NCBI RefSeq assembly: GCF_026262505.1
Contig: NC_067204.1
Location: 12,418,522-12,482,521, forward strand
Length of the DNA stretch: 64,000 nt
Direction of reading: 5' to 3'
DNA from: Trichomonas vaginalis G3
Taxonomy: Eukaryota > Parabasalia > Trichomonadida > Trichomonadidae
The first letter of the stretch is position 1; each line of letters starts with the position of its first letter. Positions 58,506-64,000 of the stretch are shown one piece after another. The position numbers and the translations under genes are program-made. The notes beneath the pieces are model-generated. The model worked only from the letters and a program-made list of their open reading frames with translations, was not told the DNA's origin and searched no databases.

Positions 58506-59615
58506 ATGATTAGTTATTCACTTGTAGATGCTTCAAAAGGAAAACTAAATGTAAATGTAAATGCAGCAAGTAAAACATATATTTTTGAATATCCATGCGC
58601 AAGTACATCTGATTGTACAGATTATGAAATTACTTTGCCGGCAGGAATATATAAATTTGAGTTATATGGCGCTAGTGGTGGAAGTTACTTTAATAAAGTC
58701 ACTTCATATAGGTTTCCTAATAGAACGTGCATTTCAGCAGAAAAAGTTAAAAAAGTAAATGGAAATACTGATTGCCGTATAGATGGAAGTAATGGCGGTG
58801 CTGGTGCATATATTAGTGGAATTATTAGTCTTAAAGAAAAAACAACAATTTTTGCCACAATCGGAGGTAAAGGAAATTATGATTATAAAATAAAAGATAA
58901 AGATAACGATAATTGTTATATATATCCAAATCTCATTGAAGGAGGTTATGGCGGTGGAGGAAGTGCCAGCAATCATTATGCTGATTCCGATTGGGGTGCT
59001 GGTTCAGGAGGTGGCCAAACCGCTGTCAAATTCCTCTCTAATGATTTATGGCATCGAGTGATTGTTGCTGGTGCTGGCGGCGGTTCTGACAATAATTTTA
59101 CTCAAACTTTTGGTGGAGCAGATGATGGATCAGGAGGTGCTGGAAGTTTAGAAGGTCAAGGATGGTTTACCGATGGAGTATATAACTCAAATTATTTGGC
59201 AAATTCAACATTTGGATTTAGTTTTGGATATGGCGAAACAGCTCAAAAAGATAGATCACAAAATCCTAATGGTGTCCAAAGTTGTGGCGGGTATAGCGAC
59301 CGAGCAGGCGCTGGTGGTGGATGGTTTGGAGGATTTGCAAGTCATCATGGAAATGGCGGTGCTGGAGGAGGAAGTTCATGGGTTTTAACTTCAAACGCAA
59401 TTATTCCTGAAGGTAAGATTACAGCATATGACTCATCCTACAATCTAAGTGAAAGCCGTCAATATGCTTTTAGTAAACATGATTATGATTTCCATCACAT
59501 TGTAGCAGAGTCTGGTGTGTGGGAAGGATATGGTCGACTTATCATTAAATCCCTTGGTACAAAGAAGTGCGCTTGTAATAACAATATAAGAAATTATTTT
59601 GCTAGAAGACGATGA
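58506..59615 (+). CDS. Glycine-rich (Gly_rich/PF12810-type) protein, 369 aa
   Basis: Begins with a strand-rich region (TYIFEYPCASTSDCTDYEI, then YKFELYGASGGSY) and continues with many Gly-Gly motifs (GGYGGGGSASNH, GAGGGWFGGF, GGAGGGSSWVLTS), the layout of the Gly_rich family greatly expanded in T. vaginalis and related to the ALK/LTK glycine-rich domain. No kinase domain, signal peptide or membrane segment. Function unknown. An initiator-like motif precedes the ATG. Confidence 0.85.
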   Translation: MISYSLVDASKGKLNVNVNAASKTYIFEYPCASTSDCTDYEITLPAGIYKFELYGASGGSYFNKVTSYRFPNRTCISAEKVKKVNGNTDCRIDGSNGGAGAYISGIISLKEKTTIFATIGGKGNYDYKIKDKDNDNCYIYPNLIEGGYGGGGSASNHYADSDWGAGSGGGQTAVKFLSNDLWHRVIVAGAGGGSDNNFTQTFGGADDGSGGAGSLEGQGWFTDGVYNSNYLANSTFGFSFGYGETAQKDRSQNPNGVQSCGGYSDRAGAGGGWFGGFASHHGNGGAGGGSSWVLTSNAIIPEGKITAYDSSYNLSESRQYAFSKHDYDFHHIVAESGVWEGYGRLIIKSLGTKKCACNNNIRNYFARRR

Positions 59616-59715
59616 TTAAGTTTGTTCCACTTTTATCAAACTTCTTGATCATCTTTGCAATTGTTATTAAAAACTTGTATCACCAATTCTATTATCCTTT
59701 AAAAAATTTTCTTAA

Positions 59716-59938
59716 GGGTGCACTGTAATCGGTTTGACACTCCCGCTTTTTTTCCTTGGTTTCGAGATATTTTTCAATGATTTTTATAGATGTGACCATA
59801 TGGTCATATAGCGATATATGATCAATCAAAATATATAAAAAATATTTACTCAATATGGAAATATAAGAAAAAAAAGTTTAACCTTAAACCCCAATTGATC
59901 GAAATTGAGGGGTTTGGTAAACCGACTACAGTGCACCC
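59716..59938. mobile_element. 223-bp TTAA-flanked MITE
   Basis: GGGTGCACTGTAATCGGTTT at the left; the right end is its inverse with one mismatch. TTAA at 59712-59715 and 59939-59942. Non-coding. The most complete of the GGGTGCAC-ended elements in this window. Confidence 0.8.
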
Positions 59939-60074
59939 TTAATTATGAATAAAAATTAATGTCTCAAAACAAATCTTTTTACACATATGGGCCCATAGAT
60001 TTATTTGTTTGGTTGGTTCAAACAGAAAATTATTTAAATAAAAAGCAGAAACATCTTCTGATCTTATTGTATAA

Positions 60075-60076
<2 letters not shown>

Positions 60077-60124
<48 letters not shown>

Positions 60125-60158
60125 GTGGGGCTTCCAGGCACTTCGTGCCCTCTAGCCC
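60077..60158. repeat. Maverick 2 terminal inverted repeat
   Basis: 45 A residues plus about 38 bp that differ from the Maverick 1 end at few positions. Confidence 0.85.
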
Positions 60159-60248
60159 TGAAGATGTTTAGTATAAATGAAGTTTTTATTCGGAAAATTG
60201 TTAGTCTTCTTGGTCGAAAACATTATATAATGTTTCACTTTTCACAAA

Positions 60249-60800
60249 TTATATATGTTTTCATGTTTTGTCAAGACTTCTTCTTCGTAAATGTTTTGTC
60301 AAGACTTCTTCTTCGTAAATGTTTTGTCAAGACTTCTTCGTAAATGTTTTGTCAAGACTTCTTCGTAAATGTTTTGTCAAGACTTCTTCGTAAATGTTTT
60401 GTCAAGACTTCTTCGTTTATGTTTTTGTCATGAATTTCTTCGTTTATGTTTTTGTCATGAATTTCTTCGTAAATGTTTTGTCAAGACTTCTTCTTCGTAC
60501 ATGCTTTGTCAAAACTTCTTCGTAAATGTTTTGTCAAGACTTCTTCTTCGTACATGCTTTGTCAAAACTTCTTCGTAAATGTTTTGTCAAGACTTCTTCG
60601 TAAATGTTTTGTCAAGACTTCTTCGTAAATGTTTTGTCAAGACTTCTTCGTAAATGTTTTGTCAAGACTTCTTCGTAAATGTTTTGTCATGATTTCTTCG
60701 TAAATGTTTTGTCAAGACTTCTTCGTAAATGTTTTGTCATGATTTCTTCGTAAATGTTTTGTCAAGACTTCTTCGTAAATGTTTTGTCATGATTTCTTCG
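60249..60800. repeat. Tandem array of CGTAAATGTTTTGTCAAGAC units
   Basis: About 20 copies of a 25-28-bp unit with small variants. Inverted versions (CAACAAAGTCTTTACGAAG) occur at 60917-61050 and 61158-61205. ORFs reading FVKTSS here are artefacts. Confidence 0.9.
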
Positions 60801-60812
60801 TAAAATCAGACA

Positions 60813-60875
60813 AAAATATATTTTAGGGTAGAAGGGTAGAACTACCCTCCTTTCTACCCTCTTTTCTACCCTCAT
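60813..60875. promoter_or_regulatory. Operator-like GGGTAGA half-site array, left
   Basis: AAAATATATTTTAGGGTAGA, a second AGGGTAGA, then inverted ACTACCCT, CTACCCT and CTACCCT. It copies the half-site order of the Maverick 1 arrays, but the half-site is GGGTAG instead of GGTGAG. Confidence 0.6.
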
Positions 60876-61078
60876 GAATTTTCATGAAATTTACACCAAA
60901 AATATACTACTAGGGTCATTTACGAAGAAATCTCAACAAAGTCTTTACGAAGAAATCTCAACAAAGTCTTTACGAAGAAATCTCAACAAAACATAGACAA
61001 GAAAGTTCATGAGAAATTAGATGAAGAAGTCTTAACAAAACATTTACGAAGAAATTCATGAAAATTCATGAAAATTCA

Positions 61079-61140
61079 TGAGGGTAGAAAAGAGGGTAGA
61101 AAGGAGGGTAGTTCTACCCTTCTACCCTAAAATATATTTT
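61079..61140. promoter_or_regulatory. Operator-like GGGTAGA half-site array, right (inverted)
   Basis: The mirror image of 60813-60875, with GGGTAGTTCTACCC at 61106-61119, ending in CCCTAAAATATATTTT. Confidence 0.6.
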
Positions 61141-61239
61141 GGGTCATTTACACTCATTTACGAAGAAATCTCAACAAAGTCTTTACGAAGAAGTCACAAC
61201 AAAACATCTGTCAAAAACCGCTTTTTAACTTTACTTAAA

Positions 61240-64000
61240 ATGCCACGTAAGCTACGTAAGAATATACATAAGAGGAAGAGAGCATTGAAACATCCAATAG
61301 TAAAACTGACACCACAACAACAGTTGCAACAACAAATGCTGAATGACCCCACTATGTTGCAACAAATGTCAAGCAATCCTATGCTTTTAAACCGAGTTCT
61401 TGGTGCACAGAGTGGAGGTTTAAGAGCGGCACTTTTAGCGAAAATGGCAGGCTATGGTGGAGCTGCAGACGGAACAGCTTATAACCCTCAAAGTCAAATG
61501 AATTTGAGTTCACTCAAAAATCAAATAACAGATGTCAAAAAGTCAAACATAGACATACAGAAGCAAATAAGTGAAAACGAAAAGAAACTAGAATATGACA
61601 GACACACAAAGAAACTCAATGAGTTAAACGTAGAGAAAAAGAAGAAAGAAGAACAACTGAAAGAACTAAGTACAGAGGAATATGCAAAAAAAGTGTCAGA
61701 AAAAGCAGCAGAAGTAGCAAAAATGGAACAAGATGTCATAAATTTGAAAAACCATACTACTCAATATAAAATACTGAAAGATGAAGAGATAAAACAAAAA
61801 GCCCTGAAGACATATATGGATAGCGATGAGTATAAAAAAGAAGTTGAAGCAAATGTAAAGGCAGAAAAACTTTTACAGTTGCAAAACCAAACCGTACAGT
61901 ATGAAAACTTAGCACAAGAAAGTAAAAATAACGACGCAGCCATGCAAAAGGCAATGAAAAGCGCAGAATATATAAAAGCTAATAATGACTGGTTAGATGC
62001 CCAAGCCAACGCTAAAGCAGCCCAGCTTATAGGGTCAATAAGGACAAAAATACAAGCGGATGAAGACAGTTCAAATGAAGCTTTAACGAATGCTGACTTT
62101 AAGAACGCCTTCGAAGCTCTTCATAGTAAGGTGAAACAAGTGAACGACTTCTCATCTGGAAAGAAACTGAAGTCTGAAGGTTTCGACAACGAGTTAAGAG
62201 AAGTAGCACAAAATATGACGAAAATAACAGATGCAGCAACGAGACAGGCAGTTCAAAGTGCCTATGACGCCGTTAGAGCAACTGTTGTGAAAAGTCAAGA
62301 AAAAGAGTTACAACAGACCAAAACAGACCTAGTAAATGCTTTCTTAAAAACGAAAAGTCAGGTAGGACATTACGCTGCAGATGGAACATATGTGCCAGCT
62401 GGTGGAACTTATATACCACCAAACCCTCCAAGAGAAGCACCTGCACCAGGACTACCTAGAACATTTACATCGTCACATGGACACAGACACAGGCATGCAC
62501 AACAACCAGCACAACAACCACCTCCACAACCAGCACAACAACCAACACAACAACCAGCACAACAACCAACAGTTCAAAATCCAGCACAACAACAACCACA
62601 AACAGAGCAAGGACATAAAAGAAGTAGAGAACAAGGAAACCAAGAATTCTTAAAAATGCTTAAAGAAGAGTGTGGTTTCCCAGATAGTATTGACTTTAGT
62701 GACAGATATAAAGAAGCTATTGGAAAGTTCAAGGATGGAAATACTGACCCGAACCTATTTAGCTTTATGGCTCAGCACCAAAACGGATATAATCTCAAAC
62801 CTGGAAAATACAAGCTCGCTAAGGGATATGATTTAATAGCATATCATCCAAATGACATGGATGAATTTACTCCGAGATATTTGATGTCAGAGCTAAATGA
62901 CAATTCAACTTTCGTCATGAAACGCGTAAAAAATAGAGACGGAACGAAAGAACAAAAGCTTATGAATGCGGATGACGTAGATAGGGAAATTGTTGAAAAC
63001 GGTCTCGGAATATATGAAATGCCAGCAGATGAGGTACAAGAAACTCCACAGGAAGAAGTTCAGATACAACCAGACATGGAAGAAATAGTTCAGCAACAAC
63101 AGCTAGAAGAGCCTGAAGGAAACGAACAAGTCCTTCCTTTGGAAACTAACTTCACAGAACTAGATGAAGATTTGGAACAGCCGAAAAATCTTGACCCTCA
63201 ACAAGAGTATGCGGAGAATATGGAATCTTTCCAAGAGTCTAAGAAAAATTCGGCTGACATAGTAGAAGAATATCGAAAAATGTTCGCCGACATACAAAAG
63301 ACTCCAACATCAGATGAAAATATCCAGCATAGAATGGAAGAACTGAAAGATAATGTACGCAAATACAACAACCCTTTTTACTTACGAGCATTTAACGTTC
63401 AATCTTCGGATGAACTCGGTGAAAATAAAAGGTTAAATTTCAAGAAAACATATAGAAATGAACATTGTTTAAAGTTCATTCAGAACCTAACCAAGATGGA
63501 AACAAACCTACTTTTGTTTCTGCAGACGATGGAACTACAATGAGATGGGGTCATAAAGCTAACCCGGATAGGTGGTTCATAAACTTACAACCACAATTCC
63601 AAGAAGTTGTAGACGCAATGGAAGTCAATGGTGAACGAGACATAGCTGGTATTTTAAGCGCGGCTTTAATGCCATTGAAAGATATGAAAGATGCAGATAT
63701 TTTGGACCAGTATGAAATGAACATGGCTGATGGAAATATAACACCTGACGTTCTAGAACATTTATCTCAAAGAACTACACAGAACCATAAAGATGGTATA
63801 TTTGGTGAAGAGTTTAGAAAGAAAGTTAGGGAGAGAGAAGGAAGAGAACCTATTGTACATGACCTTGCAAACGAAAGTTTACAAAATGTCATAAAAACTT
63901 ACTTTGCAGACAATGAACCGAGAAGGGATGAATATTTAAGAAAACTCAAATGGACAGTACCAAATGAAATGTTAGTATTGAAAAACATGTTCCTTGACAA
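61240..64000 (+). pseudogene. Homologue of the 1,117-aa structural protein, frameshifted and cut by the window
   Basis: It begins at the same ATG (class II motif TTTTTAACTTTACTTAAAATG) and follows the Maverick 1 protein closely: basic N-terminus, coiled coil, shorter Gly-Thr-Tyr repeat and a differently arranged Pro/Gln linker. A single A is missing near 63,460; the apparent frame ends at 63543, while similarity continues in another frame to the window edge. The 54 codons upstream of 61240 are repeat sequence, not coding. Confidence 0.85.

Larger units (their letters stand above)
60077..64000. mobile_element. Maverick/Polinton element 2, left part
   Basis: An A tract of about 45 bases followed by GTGGGGCTTCCAGGCACTTC (60124-60143) repeats the terminal sequence of Maverick 1. 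The part in view holds repeat arrays, operator-like palindromes and a homologue of the 1,117-aa gene; it continues beyond the window. Its target duplication cannot be checked without the other end. Confidence 0.9.

Noticed and set aside
60249-60800. ORFs of the FVKTSS type and a CRISPR-like appearance
   Set aside because: Simple tandem repeat without spacers.

Overview
The window looks like a chromosome piece from a parabasalid protist, most likely Trichomonas vaginalis or a close relative. Reasons: AT-rich intronless genes; initiator-like TCAC motifs 5-20 nt before several ATGs; a dead mariner of the T. vaginalis type; an ankyrin/DUF3447-like gene; an expanded glycine-rich family protein; and two Maverick/Polinton elements carrying virus-like gene sets. 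All functional names come from motifs read by eye; no database search was possible.

Host part (1-29,520, 55,086-60,076). 1-1,360: hairpin-rich repeat cassettes. 1,432-2,133: an unrecognised gene whose 93-bp promoter/start region is duplicated at the left edge. 2,527-3,817: mariner with a broken transposase. 4,071-8,250: a possible DH-PH-like protein and a RasGAP-like protein. 8,410-9,700: short inverted-repeat elements. 9,774-15,119: an ankyrin gene split by a 37-bp minisatellite and a 1.5-kb TTAA-flanked element. Then ribosomal protein L5 (16,673-15,747), an exportin-type karyopherin, an Asteroid/XPG-like protein, ribosomal protein S29 (23,090-23,263, 57 aa), a long coiled-coil protein, a VPS9-like protein, and after the first Maverick a kinesin and a Gly_rich protein.

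Maverick 1 (29,521-55,079, about 25.6 kb) has a 6-bp TGATAT target duplication and TIRs that start in A/T tracts. It carries a D12-type adenine methyltransferase, small amphipathic virion-type proteins, a phage-tail-fibre-like spike, an rve integrase, an HNH protein, a wreck of a protein-primed PolB, KilA-N proteins, an A32/FtsK-like packaging ATPase, an SF3 helicase, penton-like and major capsid proteins, and a 1,117-aa structural candidate. Several genes (integrase, spike, PolB, ATPase, HNH and others) carry single-base frameshifts, while major capsid, penton, helicase, methyltransferase and two KilA-N genes are open. So the copy is probably dead but recently active. Maverick 2 starts at 60,077 and runs off the right edge, opening with repeats and a frameshifted homologue of the 1,117-aa gene.

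The strongest new signals are: two promoter-like motifs that divide Maverick genes into virion-type and replication/regulatory sets; operator-like palindromic half-site arrays with the same architecture but different half-sites in the two Mavericks, next to KilA-N genes; a hairpin cassette repeated twice with different but self-complementary stems; and a family of TTAA-flanked inverted-repeat elements.
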